DNA of 39,138 nucleotides from Schleiferilactobacillus shenzhenensis LY-73. Lineage in GTDB: Bacteria; Bacillota; Bacilli; Lactobacillales; Lactobacillaceae. The stretch is from contig NZ_KI271601.1 of assembly GCF_000469325.1 (NCBI RefSeq), positions 11,829-50,966 on the forward strand, written 5' to 3'. The position numbers were made by a program, and so were the translations under genes. Of this stretch, positions 22,156 to 30,276 are shown piece after piece. The stretch's first letter is position 1. Each line of letters begins with the position of its first letter. The notes beneath the pieces were generated by a model, which was given only the letters and a program-made list of their open reading frames with translations, did no database searches and was not told the DNA's origin.

Positions 22156-23097
22156 GTGCCGTATGGTGCCCTCATTCGCCAGATACGAGAAGCCAAGCAC
22201 ATCCGCTTAGCCGACATCGCTGACGAACAATTGTCCGTGGCGCTTCTGTCCCGCTTTGAACGGGGTGAAGCCGATATGACCGTCACCAAGTTCCTGCATC
22301 TGCTGCACCGCCTGCACGTCACGCCAGACGAATTCGTGCACCGTGCAGGCAAGACCGATGAGCCTGTTCGCGGACCAGTGGGTTTCTTCGGTCACTTCAA
22401 CGATTTCTACCTGCAACCGGATACCGCTGATACACCGGCCAGTCTGCAGGCCGCCCTCGCCCAAGCCCAACACCTGGCCACTGAGACGCAGACGGACTAC
22501 CAGCGGGAACCTTCCCGCTGGCACCTGATCAATTGGCGCGGCGCCCAGGTGCACGAAAACGTGCTGCGCCGCTACCTTGCTTTGCCCACCGTGCCAGTGG
22601 ATCTGCATCCGGTCCAAGATTACTTGCTCAATCTCGACATGTGGACCGCCGTGGACTTCCAAATCTATGCCTACTTTCTCTCACACCTCGATGATGAAGC
22701 CAACCGGCTCATCTGGCACGCGGCTGTGAAGAATACCGCCATGACCCAACTGACTAGCGATTCTGCTCACATTATCCTGGCCGTCGGTGAAGCCCAGTTC
22801 CAGAGCTTCATCGTCCACGGCCGCACCAATGACGCTGGCGATGTCCTCAAGACGCTGGCCGAAATGGTCAGGCAGCAACCGCTGATGCCGCATCAAATTC
22901 ACCAGTTGTTCAATGAAGGCTGGTACGCCTATGTCACCCGCCCCGCCGGCAAGTCGGCTGCTGTTCAATCGATGGACCAAGCCATTTCTATCCTGACGAT
23001 TCTGCACCATCCCTTCGAAGCCAAATACTATCAGCAGCTCAAAAACAAAATTACCCACGCTGACCCTCGGCCCATCATCCCGGATATCTGGCTCTGA
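22156..23097 (+). CDS. Rgg/GadR/MutR-family regulator 1
   Basis: A 313-residue stand-alone regulator: Xre-type helix-turn-helix at residues ~1-60 (GALIRQIREAKHIRLADIAD, then LLSRFERGEADM) and a long helical repeat C-terminal region like the TPR-type peptide-binding domain of Rgg proteins. Rgg regulators often answer short exported peptides. No SHP-like peptide gene is visible here. I start at GTG 22156 with AAAGGAGG 8 nt upstream; earlier in-frame codons lack a site. It is divergent from exporter 1, and a palindrome between them matches one at the second Rgg-exporter pair. A terminator for the convergent lipoprotein gene follows. Confidence 0.85.
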   Translation: MPYGALIRQIREAKHIRLADIADEQLSVALLSRFERGEADMTVTKFLHLLHRLHVTPDEFVHRAGKTDEPVRGPVGFFGHFNDFYLQPDTADTPASLQAALAQAQHLATETQTDYQREPSRWHLINWRGAQVHENVLRRYLALPTVPVDLHPVQDYLLNLDMWTAVDFQIYAYFLSHLDDEANRLIWHAAVKNTAMTQLTSDSAHIILAVGEAQFQSFIVHGRTNDAGDVLKTLAEMVRQQPLMPHQIHQLFNEGWYAYVTRPAGKSAAVQSMDQAISILTILHHPFEAKYYQQLKNKITHADPRPIIPDIWL

Positions 23098-23111
23098 CCA
23101 CCCGTCAGCGG

Positions 23112-23165
23112 CAAAAAAAAGCCCCGTCACCTGCACTGTAACCAACACAGTGCAGCGTGACGGGG
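23112..23165 (-). terminator. Strong terminator of the solute-binding protein gene
   Basis: GCCCCGTCAC plus TGCACTGT (23121-23139) pairs with ACAGTGCA plus GTGACGGGGC (23146-23165), an ~18-bp stem with a small bulge. On the minus strand it is followed by T8 (23120-23113). Confidence 0.9.
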
Positions 23166-23193
23166 CCTTCCGGCTAGGAAACGATATTAGAAA

Positions 23194-24495
23194 TTACTTG
23201 TTCGACTCGATGGTCTTCTCGGTCTTCGTCTGCAGGTCCTTGAGTCCAGCGGTGGGATCTTCTTTACTGGTGACGGTCTTGTCGACGAATTCCAGCAAGT
23301 TGTTGCGGAACTCACCGTAACCGGCAAAGATGGTGGAAGCGAAGGAATGATCATTTGCTTCAGCAGCCGCCTTGAACTGCGGTACTTTCTTCAAGTAGTC
23401 TTGGTAGATCTTGCTCTTGACGCCGCTCTTAGTCACCGGTGTGTAACCTGAATCCACGGCCCACTGGGCGGTGTTATCGGTCTTCATCAAGAACTTCATG
23501 AACGCCCAGGCACCGTCTTGCTGGGCCTTGGATGCACCCTTGAAGACAACGTTGACGTTGCCGGCCAGAGCGGACGTGGACTTGCCGTTATAAGCCGGCA
23601 CCAGCGCAGTGTTCCAGTGCAGCGTCTTGGGTGCTTGCTGGAGCAGCGCCGGGATGGTGGCGGAGGAACCGACACCGAAGACGGTCTTGCTGGCCGCGAA
23701 CGGATAGGAGAAGTACTTATCCGAGCCGGCAGTACGAGCGTAACCCTTGCCGATCATATCCATCAGCGTCTTCTCGGCGGTGACGGTCTTCGGATTATCC
23801 ATATTCACCTTCAGCTTCGGAGTGACGAACTGACTGCCGGCCGCATAAGCCATGCCTTCCAGCTCCATGTCGTAACTGCTGTCGAAGATCAGCGTGTACA
23901 GCTTGTCTTTCTTCAGGGTATCGCCGTAGGACGCTAACTCTTCCCACGTCGTCGGCACCTTCAGGTTGTACTTCTTCAACAGATCTTCATTGTAGAAAAG
24001 CACCCGGGTGGACAGCGAATACGGTGTCGCGTACTGCTTGCCCTGATAAGTCCCAGTGGCCCAGAAGGAAGCATTGATGTCGCTCTTCTCGGCGGCGGTC
24101 AGCTTGTTCGCGCCGGAGCTGATCTCACTGTCCAGCGGTTGGAGCAAGCCGCTCTTCACATAGTCGCCGATGTTCGTGTACGGGGCTTGGGCCATGACGG
24201 GCAGCGTCTTGGACTTAGCCGCCGCCATGATCTTCTGCTGCAAGGCGTCGTAGGAGCCTTGGGAAGTCGCGACGACTTTATACTTCGTCTGCGACTTGTT
24301 GAATTTATCGATCAGCTTTTGCTGGGCTTTGTCCCAACTGCCGGTCATCCGGTGCCAGTAAGTAATGGTGACAGGCTTGCTGCTCTTACTGCTGCTGCTG
24401 CTCGAACTGCTGCTGTTACCGCTGCAGCCTGCCAACACGAGCAATGTAGCCAGCGCGAGTGTGGACACCAGCGCCAGGAGCTTGGTTTTCTTCAT
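23194..24495 (-). CDS. Extracellular solute-binding lipoprotein (sugar ABC type)
   Basis: A 433-residue lipoprotein of the family-1 (sugar/glycerol-phosphate) solute-binding proteins. Signal MKKTKLLALVSTLALATLLV, lipobox LAGC with the lipidated Cys near residue 24, a poly-Ser linker, then ITYWHRMTGSWDKAQQKLID and a typical two-lobe fold to the end. It should catch a carbohydrate outside the cell and hand it to an ABC importer. No importer genes are adjacent, so it is an orphan receptor relying on permeases elsewhere. Start ATG 24495 with AGGGA about 12 nt upstream; the frame stays open upstream through untranslated leader. A promoter, a palindrome and a cre-like site upstream suggest catabolite control. 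Confidence 0.92.
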   Translation of the reverse strand: MKKTKLLALVSTLALATLLVLAGCSGNSSSSSSSSSKSSKPVTITYWHRMTGSWDKAQQKLIDKFNKSQTKYKVVATSQGSYDALQQKIMAAAKSKTLPVMAQAPYTNIGDYVKSGLLQPLDSEISSGANKLTAAEKSDINASFWATGTYQGKQYATPYSLSTRVLFYNEDLLKKYNLKVPTTWEELASYGDTLKKDKLYTLIFDSSYDMELEGMAYAAGSQFVTPKLKVNMDNPKTVTAEKTLMDMIGKGYARTAGSDKYFSYPFAASKTVFGVGSSATIPALLQQAPKTLHWNTALVPAYNGKSTSALAGNVNVVFKGASKAQQDGAWAFMKFLMKTDNTAQWAVDSGYTPVTKSGVKSKIYQDYLKKVPQFKAAAEANDHSFASTIFAGYGEFRNNLLEFVDKTVTSKEDPTAGLKDLQTKTEKTIESNK

Positions 24496-24591
24496 AATTT
24501 GTATGTCCCTCATTTTCTTTTGTCCGAGGAATGCCAATGAACGACAATGGAAGCCACTCCCCGTTGATTTGTCCCTAGCCAAGACATCCTT

Positions 24592-24620
24592 ATTATGCAA
24601 TACAATCCCCCACCCGTCAA
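24592..24620 (-). promoter_or_regulatory. Promoter of the solute-binding protein gene
   Basis: On the minus strand TTGACG (24620-24615), 17 bases, CATAAT (24597-24592), about 97 nt upstream of the ATG, giving a long leader. Confidence 0.6.
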
Positions 24621-24626
24621 CGAAAC

Positions 24627-24646
24627 TGTCCGGGAATATCCGAACA
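24627..24646. promoter_or_regulatory. Palindromic operator candidate upstream of the -35
   Basis: TGTCCGG and CCGAACA form an interrupted palindrome (one mismatch) ending 7 bp above the -35 of the solute-binding protein promoter. It may bind a sugar regulator; the regulator is not encoded nearby. Confidence 0.4.
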
Positions 24647-24664
24647 TTCTCCCTTCTTTATGCA

Positions 24665-24678
24665 TGTAAGCGCTGGCA
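24665..24678. promoter_or_regulatory. cre-like catabolite-responsive element
   Basis: TGTAAGCGCTGGCA matches the CcpA-site consensus TGWAANCGNTNWCA at 13 of 14 positions. It lies 45 bp upstream of the -35 of the solute-binding protein promoter, a position used for CcpA activation or repression. Confidence 0.6.
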
Positions 24679-24870
24679 TTGTTCGGGTTTAAGTAAGAAA
24701 GGTGTATTCCGACCTCAGGGCTGGTCAGAAAATTGTTGCCGAGCCGGGGTCGCGGTAATTGGCGATGATGATGTCGCGATATTGTGGGGCCGTGAAACCA
24801 CAGTGCTTGCCTCCAATCATCGGCAATGCCATAATGACAATCAACAAATCCCGCTGTGAAGGTGATATAC

Positions 24871-25083
24871 ATGCGTCGACATCATCGATCGTATTGGCTC
24901 AAATTAGCGATCACACTTGGCGCCATCATTGTTTTTGGCGTATTAGCGATAGGCTTTGGTCTGTACCATCACATCTGGTTCAACATCCTCAGCTGCGCCA
25001 TTCTTGGCTGGCTGACAACGTTCTGGATATTTCCTGATGCTGATGAATCTAAGCCGGGCATACAGAAGGGTTTTTGGCGTTGA
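24871..25083 (+). CDS. Small two-TM membrane protein
   Basis: A 70-residue protein with two hydrophobic segments (residues ~11-34 and 39-58), a basic N-terminus (MRRHHRSYWLK) and a short acidic/basic tail. AAGGTG stands 6 nt before the ATG at 24871. It is divergent from the solute-binding lipoprotein; the ~375 bases between the two starts hold that gene's promoter, palindrome and cre-like site and no other ORF I can support. A hairpin with A and T runs ends it. No family is recognised; not evidently linked to sugar uptake. Confidence 0.6.
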   Translation: MRRHHRSYWLKLAITLGAIIVFGVLAIGFGLYHHIWFNILSCAILGWLTTFWIFPDADESKPGIQKGFWR

Positions 25084-25102
25084 TTCCCGGCAGCAAATGT
25101 TG

Positions 25103-25130
25103 AAAAAAAGCCCTCATGCGGGCTTTTTTT
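25103..25130. terminator. Bidirectional terminator
   Basis: A7 (25103-25109), GCCC-TCATGC-GGGC, then T7 (25124-25130): a short GC stem extended by A-T pairs between two convergent small genes, able to terminate both. Confidence 0.75.
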
Positions 25131-25142
25131 CATACCAAGAAT

Positions 25143-25472
25143 TCAATGACGATCTGGTTTGTGTGCTCGTCGCGTCCTGCCCAATAACCCATTCACCGCC
25201 GCGGCAACAAAAAATAGAATTGCCGCAACTCCGACAGCAATGCCCAATAACAAGATCCCATAAATATTCACGGTCAGCTCTAACCACAAAACAAGGGGTG
25301 CCAGGACACAAACAACCAGTATCCGCGATTGGACCTGCCGCTTTCTTGAACGTAACAGCTTGGCGGTTTGGGCTGATGGCACGGGTCTCACAGAGTGCGC
25401 CAATTCTGCGCGCAGCTTGGCAGTCGTGTCGTCCCGTTGTTGGCTCAGTACAGCGTGTTTTCTGCCTTTCAC
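25143..25472 (-). CDS. Small membrane protein with basic cytoplasmic N-terminus
   Basis: A 109-residue protein: a hydrophilic basic N-terminal half (RAELAHSVRPV, LLRSRKRQVQSR) followed by two adjoining hydrophobic segments (residues ~50-71 and 74-96) and a basic tail. I chose GTG 25472 because AAGGGG lies 9 nt upstream and a TACAAT -10-like hexamer lies about 20-30 bp above; a GTG at 25526 gives 18 more residues without a convincing site. It lies 143 bp downstream of the second Rgg gene on the same strand. No family is recognised. Confidence 0.55.
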   Translation of the reverse strand: MKGRKHAVLSQQRDDTTAKLRAELAHSVRPVPSAQTAKLLRSRKRQVQSRILVVCVLAPLVLWLELTVNIYGILLLGIAVGVAAILFFVAAAVNGLLGRTRRAHKPDRH

Positions 25473-25615
25473 ATCGCGCGTCCCCTTCGTTTCTTCTATT
25501 GTATCCTCTTTGATTCTCCAGTTCACGGTTGCGCCGCTTCCGCGACATCGAAGACCGAGTCATCGGCGTCAGTGAGAAACCGCTCGTTGGGGATGTCTGG
25601 TTAACGTACTGATAC

Positions 25616-26539
25616 TCAAATCAGGATATCAGTGAACCCCGGCTCTTGATAATGCTGCAGCCAATTCTGTAGCCGTTGCTGGAGCAGGGCGACCGTTTCC
25701 GTTTCATTGAACATCTCGGCCACGCGGATGGCATCGCTGCATTTCTGCCGGGCCGCGACCGGTTGGCCTTTTTTGAAGAGCACTAAGCCCTGGTTGAAGA
25801 TGTAGAACACGCGGGGGGAGACCATATCTTGGCCGCCGGCTTGGAGAAATTCTGCCGTCCGGTGGAGGGTCGCTTCGGCCAAGTCGAGCCGGTTATGGGA
25901 GACGAAAATGGATAAGTTCGTGTTCAGAATGAAAGGCACGAAGCGGTAATAATCGAAGAGGCCAATGTACGACTCGCCCCGGCGCAGCGCCGGCTGCATC
26001 AGGGCGTACAGCTCATCGTCTGCGAAGTTGAAGCTGTAGATGTTGTAAAGCTGCAGCTCGGTGCCGCCCCAGGTCCCCACTTTGCCCAGATAGCTGTGCA
26101 CTTCGCCGACCAGGCGTTGGCGAATATCGGCCGGCACCGGCGCACTGCGGCTGTGACTGACCGTGTCATGCGTGAGATACAGCCAGATGCCGCCGGCGAC
26201 CCAGCGCTGCATCCGGTGGGCGAAGTCATGGCGGTACCGCTCGTATATCAGGCGCGCCCTTTCCACGCGGGCGGCGGAGCTATCGTGCGCATCGCGGATC
26301 TCGTCGACAATGCGGGTGAAGGGATCGTCCGCAGTCCCGTCGAGTTGGAGATAGCGCATCTCCGTCAGCGTCGTGTGCAAGTTGTCCAGAACCTGCAGCA
26401 GGACATTGATCCCCAGGTCCTGCTGATCGGTTTCGAAACGGGACAACTGCGCCAACGATATGGCGTCGCCAGCCGCTTCCCGTAACGTCATGTGCTTGTC
26501 TAAGCGAATCCGTCGTACTGCAGCACCCGTGGTCATCAT
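25616..26539 (-). CDS. Rgg/GadR/MutR-family regulator 2
   Basis: A 307-residue stand-alone regulator with an Xre-type helix-turn-helix (residues ~5-62, RRIRLDKHMTLREAAGDAIS, then LAQLSRFETDQQDLG) and an alpha-helical C-terminal domain with repeated pairs of helices (RGESYIGLFDYYRFVPFILNT, FNQGLVLFKKGQPVAARQKC). This is the Rgg/MutR pattern; members commonly sense peptides. AAGGAG lies 10 nt before the first of two ATGs. It is divergent from exporter 2 over only ~95 bp, mirroring Rgg1 and exporter 1. The two regulators are of the same family but clearly diverged, so each may sense its own signal. Confidence 0.87.
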   Translation of the reverse strand: MMTTGAAVRRIRLDKHMTLREAAGDAISLAQLSRFETDQQDLGINVLLQVLDNLHTTLTEMRYLQLDGTADDPFTRIVDEIRDAHDSSAARVERARLIYERYRHDFAHRMQRWVAGGIWLYLTHDTVSHSRSAPVPADIRQRLVGEVHSYLGKVGTWGGTELQLYNIYSFNFADDELYALMQPALRRGESYIGLFDYYRFVPFILNTNLSIFVSHNRLDLAEATLHRTAEFLQAGGQDMVSPRVFYIFNQGLVLFKKGQPVAARQKCSDAIRVAEMFNETETVALLQQRLQNWLQHYQEPGFTDILI

Positions 26540-26555
26540 GTCAGTTCAACTCCTT

Positions 26556-26569
26556 TTGCATATATACAA
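26556..26569. promoter_or_regulatory. Candidate Rgg operator 2
   Basis: TTGCATATATACAA differs from the palindrome at 22082-22095 at only two positions. It sits 17 bp above the Rgg2 start and 65 bp above the exporter 2 start. A wider inverted repeat ATATAC/GTATAT (26562-26567 and 26587-26592) overlaps it. Confidence 0.55.
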
Positions 26570-26585
26570 ATATCGGCTTGGATTC

Positions 26586-26615
26586 AGTATATCCCCCTTA
26601 TCCTTGAGTCAGCAA
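26586..26615 (-). promoter_or_regulatory. Promoter of the Rgg2 gene
   Basis: On the minus strand TTGCTG (26615-26610), 18 bases, TATACT (26591-26586). The candidate operator lies immediately downstream, consistent with autoregulation. No good promoter is visible for exporter 2, which fits dependence on an activator. Confidence 0.5.
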
Positions 26616-26634
26616 GACAAAGGAGATGGGCACC

Positions 26635-28230
26635 ATGTTCCATTACTTCAAGCAATTCTGGTTCCGTAATCTGATCTATGTCGTCCTGGCCAGCATCAGT
26701 GCCGGCCTAACGATTATCTCGGCCCTCCTGGCTGCTGCCCAGTTGAACGCCTTGATCAAGTTGAACTTCACGGACTTTCTCAAGTGGGTACTCGCCGACA
26801 TCGGCGTATTCATCGCCATCCTGACGGTGGAATACGTCAGTCAGATCCTCCGCGCCCGGGTCAGCCAGGCGATGGCCAATGCCCTGCGCCTGGACATCGG
26901 CACCAAGCTGAGCCGCCTGACCTACGACCAATATCACCAGCACCAAGCCAGCGATTACAGCTCGTGGCTGAGCAACGACATCAACCAGATTGAGACCCAA
27001 GGCTTCACCAATGTTTACGACATGCTGGAGAGTATCCTCACAGCCATTTTCTCCATGGTCACCCTGATTGCCCTGCACTGGACGCTGGCCGTGGCCACGC
27101 TGGGGTTCGCCGCTCTGATGATCCTCGTTCCGCTGGTGGTTCAGAAGCCGATGGCCAAGGCCAGTGTGGCGGTGACAGAGAGAAATGCCGCCTTCCTGCA
27201 ACGGGTCAACGACCACTTGAACGGCTTCGACACGCTGCTGGCGTTGAACCACCGGGGCCGGCTGGTGCACGCCATCGCCGCCGGCCAGCAACCGCTGGCG
27301 GCCGCGAAGGTGCAGCAGGCTAAGGTGCAGACCCTGGCCGGCATCCTCGGAAACACGACCAACATCATTGCCCAAGTCGGCATCATCTTCCTCACCGGCT
27401 TGCTGGCCCTGCGCAAAGTCGTGCCAGTGGGCATGATCATCTCCACCGGCAACCTGTCCTTCCGGGTATTCGGCACCCTGGCCTCGCTGTCATCCATGAT
27501 TGCCATGGTGCGGGGGACGAATGCCATCTTCGCCAAGTATGCGGCGCTGCCGACCCCGCCAGAGGCAGACGGCGCCACTGCGGCGTACGGCGACGACGCC
27601 CCCATCATTCAGAATATGACCCGCACCTTCCGCCTCGGCGGCAAGTACGCCATCGTCGGCCCCAGCGGCAGCGGCAAGTCCACCCTGTTCAATCTGCTGG
27701 CCGGCAAGCTGACCCAATACAACGGCTCACTGAAGTTAAACGGCCAGGAATACCGCAGCCTGAACACCGACGCCATCCGGCAGCAGGTCATGTACCTGGA
27801 CCAGATCCCGTATATCTTCTCCGGCTCGGTGCGGGATAACTTGACCCTGGGCGATGACTACACAGATGATGCCCTCATTGCCGCACTGAAGCGGGCTGAC
27901 CTCTGGGACCAAGTCCGTGCCTTACCCCAAGGCCTCGACAATAGTGTCGGTGAGAACGGCCGCACTTTCTCTGGCGGACAGAAGCAGCGGCTGGCGCTGG
28001 CCCGCGGGTTCCTGCGGAACAAGCAGATCATCCTCATGGACGAAGGGACCGCCAGCTTGGATAAGGATCAGGCGCTGAAGATTGAAGAAACGCTCCTGAA
28101 CGATCCCCAGCTGACCGTGTTGATGATCACCCACCAGCTGTATCCAGAGATTGAGAAACAGCTGACGGCGGTCGTGACGATGGTACCGGTGGCGCAGACG
28201 GCGGCAGCGGCAGTGTTGGCCACCGCGTGA
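26635..28230 (+). CDS. ABC exporter 2 (fused TMD-NBD), Rgg2-linked
   Basis: A 531-residue fused ABC exporter, paralogous to exporter 1. Six TMs lie within residues ~10-300. The nucleotide-binding part has Walker A GPSGSGKST, Q-loop LDQIPYIFSG, signature FSGGQKQR, Walker B IILMDEGTASLD and MITHQL. The linker into the NBD (PPEADGATAAYGDDAPIIQNMTRTF is compressed here) is shorter than in exporter 1, and the usual first strand with an A-loop aromatic is not clearly present. I start at ATG 26635, 9 nt after AAAGGAG; the ATG at 26626 abuts that site. It is divergent from Rgg2 and monocistronic. Substrate unknown; a peptide or antimicrobial is plausible from the Rgg link. Confidence 0.93.
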   Translation: MFHYFKQFWFRNLIYVVLASISAGLTIISALLAAAQLNALIKLNFTDFLKWVLADIGVFIAILTVEYVSQILRARVSQAMANALRLDIGTKLSRLTYDQYHQHQASDYSSWLSNDINQIETQGFTNVYDMLESILTAIFSMVTLIALHWTLAVATLGFAALMILVPLVVQKPMAKASVAVTERNAAFLQRVNDHLNGFDTLLALNHRGRLVHAIAAGQQPLAAAKVQQAKVQTLAGILGNTTNIIAQVGIIFLTGLLALRKVVPVGMIISTGNLSFRVFGTLASLSSMIAMVRGTNAIFAKYAALPTPPEADGATAAYGDDAPIIQNMTRTFRLGGKYAIVGPSGSGKSTLFNLLAGKLTQYNGSLKLNGQEYRSLNTDAIRQQVMYLDQIPYIFSGSVRDNLTLGDDYTDDALIAALKRADLWDQVRALPQGLDNSVGENGRTFSGGQKQRLALARGFLRNKQIILMDEGTASLDKDQALKIEETLLNDPQLTVLMITHQLYPEIEKQLTAVVTMVPVAQTAAAAVLATA

Positions 28231-28376
28231 CCCATCAGAGAGAAATCGGTATCCTTCTTAAACCGGCCTGTTTCCCGAAGCGACTGGTTTCTCCCCCCCA
28301 ATGTGCTAGACTGTTTGGCAAGCAGATGAGAAATAATGATGATTAGTCGTGTACATTAAGACGTTTCATCATATTC

Positions 28377-28412
28377 AAAAGGGTCATCGGCGATCACGTC
28401 CGGTGACCCTTT
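28377..28412 (+). terminator. Hairpin between exporter 2 and the next ABC operon
   Basis: AAAAGGGTCA and CGG (28377-28390) pair with CCG and TGACCCTTT (28400-28412). The T run is short. It could end exporter 2 transcription or act in the leader of the following operon. Confidence 0.5.
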
Positions 28413-28462
28413 CCGCGTTTCTCACGAACAAACTAAGACGGAAGAACTGGTGCCCTGTGACG

Positions 28463-29410
28463 ATGACCGCGACCCATTTAGCTAAAACCTATCCAATGAA
28501 GAACAAGCCGGACTTCCTCGCTGTGAACGATGTGTCCTTCGAGATCACCGATGGCCGCGTCATGGCCTTCCTGGGCCCCAACGGTGCCGGCAAGACCACC
28601 ACCGTCAAAATGCTGTTAGGGTTGATTACACCCAGTGCCGGCACCATCGCCATCGCCGGCCAACCGGCCACGCCCCGGAGCTTGCGTTCGGTGGGCGCGG
28701 TGTTGGAGGGCAGCCGGAATATCTATTGGCGGCTGTCGCCCACTGAGAATTTCGAGTATTGGGGCGGGATTCGCGGGGTGTCTCGGCGTACCGCCATCGA
28801 CCGCGGCGTCGGTTACCTCGATCGTTTTCACATGGCCGATAAAGCCCGCCAACCGGTGCGGGAATTGAGCCGGGGGATGCAGCAGATCGTGGCGATTTGC
28901 TGCGCCCTGATTCATCAGCCCCAGCTGCTGCTCCTGGACGAACCCACCCTGGGACTCGACCTGATGGCCGCCGACCGGATTGAAGCCATCATTCGGCAGC
29001 TGGCGCGGGAACAACATCTCGGCGTACTGCTGACCACCCACGACATGGCCGTCGCCCAAGCCCTATCAGACGACGTACTGATGATTGAGCATGGCCAGAT
29101 CGTCTTTCGGGGAGAAACGCAGACAGCATTGCGGGACTTCTCGGCCGAAACCTACCAGCTGCATTTCTCCGCACCGCTGACTGCCCAGGCCCAAACTGAC
29201 TTGGCCGCACTGGGCACGGTCGCGCTCACGGCACCGGATGCGGCTCAGCTGACACTGGCGCAACAGGATTGCTTGCCGATGGCGTTAAAAATTCTTGCCA
29301 CCCTGCCCATCGATACCATCACCAAGCAGCAGGTTGATTTGGGAACGTTGTTCAAACAAATTATTCAAAGCCATCAGAAAGCTGGTGCGGACCATGCTGA
29401 CCGCGATTGA
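28463..29410 (+). CDS. ABC-2-system ATP-binding protein (DrrA-like)
   Basis: A 315-residue ATPase of the drug/polyketide-export (DrrA/CcmA-like) type: Walker A GPNGAGKTT, signature region LSRGMQQ (the usual SGGQ is altered), Walker B LLLLDEPTLGLDL, switch THDMA, then a ~100-residue C-terminal domain typical of DrrA-type subunits. The start is uncertain: ATG 28463 or GTG 28457, with only GGTG nearby as ribosome binding site. It overlaps the permease gene downstream by 17 bp, so the two form a coupled operon and one exporter. Substrate unknown. Confidence 0.87.
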   Translation: MTATHLAKTYPMKNKPDFLAVNDVSFEITDGRVMAFLGPNGAGKTTTVKMLLGLITPSAGTIAIAGQPATPRSLRSVGAVLEGSRNIYWRLSPTENFEYWGGIRGVSRRTAIDRGVGYLDRFHMADKARQPVRELSRGMQQIVAICCALIHQPQLLLLDEPTLGLDLMAADRIEAIIRQLAREQHLGVLLTTHDMAVAQALSDDVLMIEHGQIVFRGETQTALRDFSAETYQLHFSAPLTAQAQTDLAALGTVALTAPDAAQLTLAQQDCLPMALKILATLPIDTITKQQVDLGTLFKQIIQSHQKAGADHADRD

Positions 29411-30176
29411 AAGTGAGTTCCGTCGTTCTTTTCTGCTCATGCGCCGCTACCCCACCGAGACACTGGCCCAGATCATCCTGGCAGTGGTTAGTTTCTATGC
29501 CTTGATCGCCGGCGGTCAGTTCATGGCGGGCGGACCGCTGCTGGGTACCCGCATCACCGACCTGGTGGTGGGCTATGTGCTCTGGATGCTCGTGCTGAAT
29601 ACCGTCGGTGACATGGGCTTTGGCATCGCCGAAGAAGCAGAGAACGGCACGCTGGAACAACTATTTCTCGCGCCGCTGGGACCTTTCCAATTATTCTTAA
29701 TCCGGGCGGTCGTGGACCTTCTGACGTCGCTCGTCTTTGTCCTGCTAATGCTCGCGGGTATCTTGTGGCTGACGGGTTTACGCTTGCATCTCAGTGCTGC
29801 GCTGCTGGTGCCTTTCTTCCTGGCTCTGGTGGTGGCCCTCGCATTGGGGCTGCTGGTAGCCAGCCTCGCTATTGTATTCAAACGGATCAACCAAGTCCTG
29901 TCGATCATCCAGTTTGGTTTTGTCTTTCTGCTGATGATTCCCTTCGACAGCGGTATCATGGTATTGCAAACAATTGGTCACTTCGTCCCGCTGATTCCCA
30001 TGTTTTCCCTGCTCAAAATGCTGCTCCACACTACTGGCCAACTGGCGATGTCGGCGACGGCGCAGCTGCTGTTCTGGTGTATCGTCAACACGGCCTTCTG
30101 GCTCGTTCTGGGGATGATTGCGTTCCGCCAGGCAACGGCGGTGGCTCGGCGGAAAGGCACGATTGGTCATTATTAA
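29394..30176 (+). CDS. ABC-2-type permease (DrrB-like)
   Basis: A 260-residue membrane protein with about six TMs and the ABC-2 signature layout (ITDLVVGYVLWMLVLNTVGDMGFGIAEEAENGTLEQLFLAPL near residues 50-90, where the E-NGTLE-L-PL pattern is typical). The ATG at 29394 has GGTG 6 nt upstream and lies within the end of the ATPase gene, so translation is coupled. Together they make a two-component exporter, likely for a drug, lipid or glycoconjugate. It is convergent with the three-gene ABC module on the other strand; the ~100-bp gap holds a short GGAAACA/TGTTTCC hairpin but no clean terminator. Confidence 0.88.
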   Translation: MLTAIESEFRRSFLLMRRYPTETLAQIILAVVSFYALIAGGQFMAGGPLLGTRITDLVVGYVLWMLVLNTVGDMGFGIAEEAENGTLEQLFLAPLGPFQLFLIRAVVDLLTSLVFVLLMLAGILWLTGLRLHLSAALLVPFFLALVVALALGLLVASLAIVFKRINQVLSIIQFGFVFLLMIPFDSGIMVLQTIGHFVPLIPMFSLLKMLLHTTGQLAMSATAQLLFWCIVNTAFWLVLGMIAFRQATAVARRKGTIGHY

Positions 30177-30276
30177 ACTTGGCAGCCATCCTTAACTGCT
30201 TTTTGCGGTGCGATGTAAGCAATGGCGGTCCTGCACATCTATTAGGCAAAGGGCAATCTCATTCATTTTGGAAACA

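Noticed and set aside
30177-30276. A gene or terminator between the convergent ABC operons
   Set aside because: No ORF or T-tailed stem is convincing; only a short GGAAACA/TGTTTCC hairpin overlapping the ATPase stop is visible.
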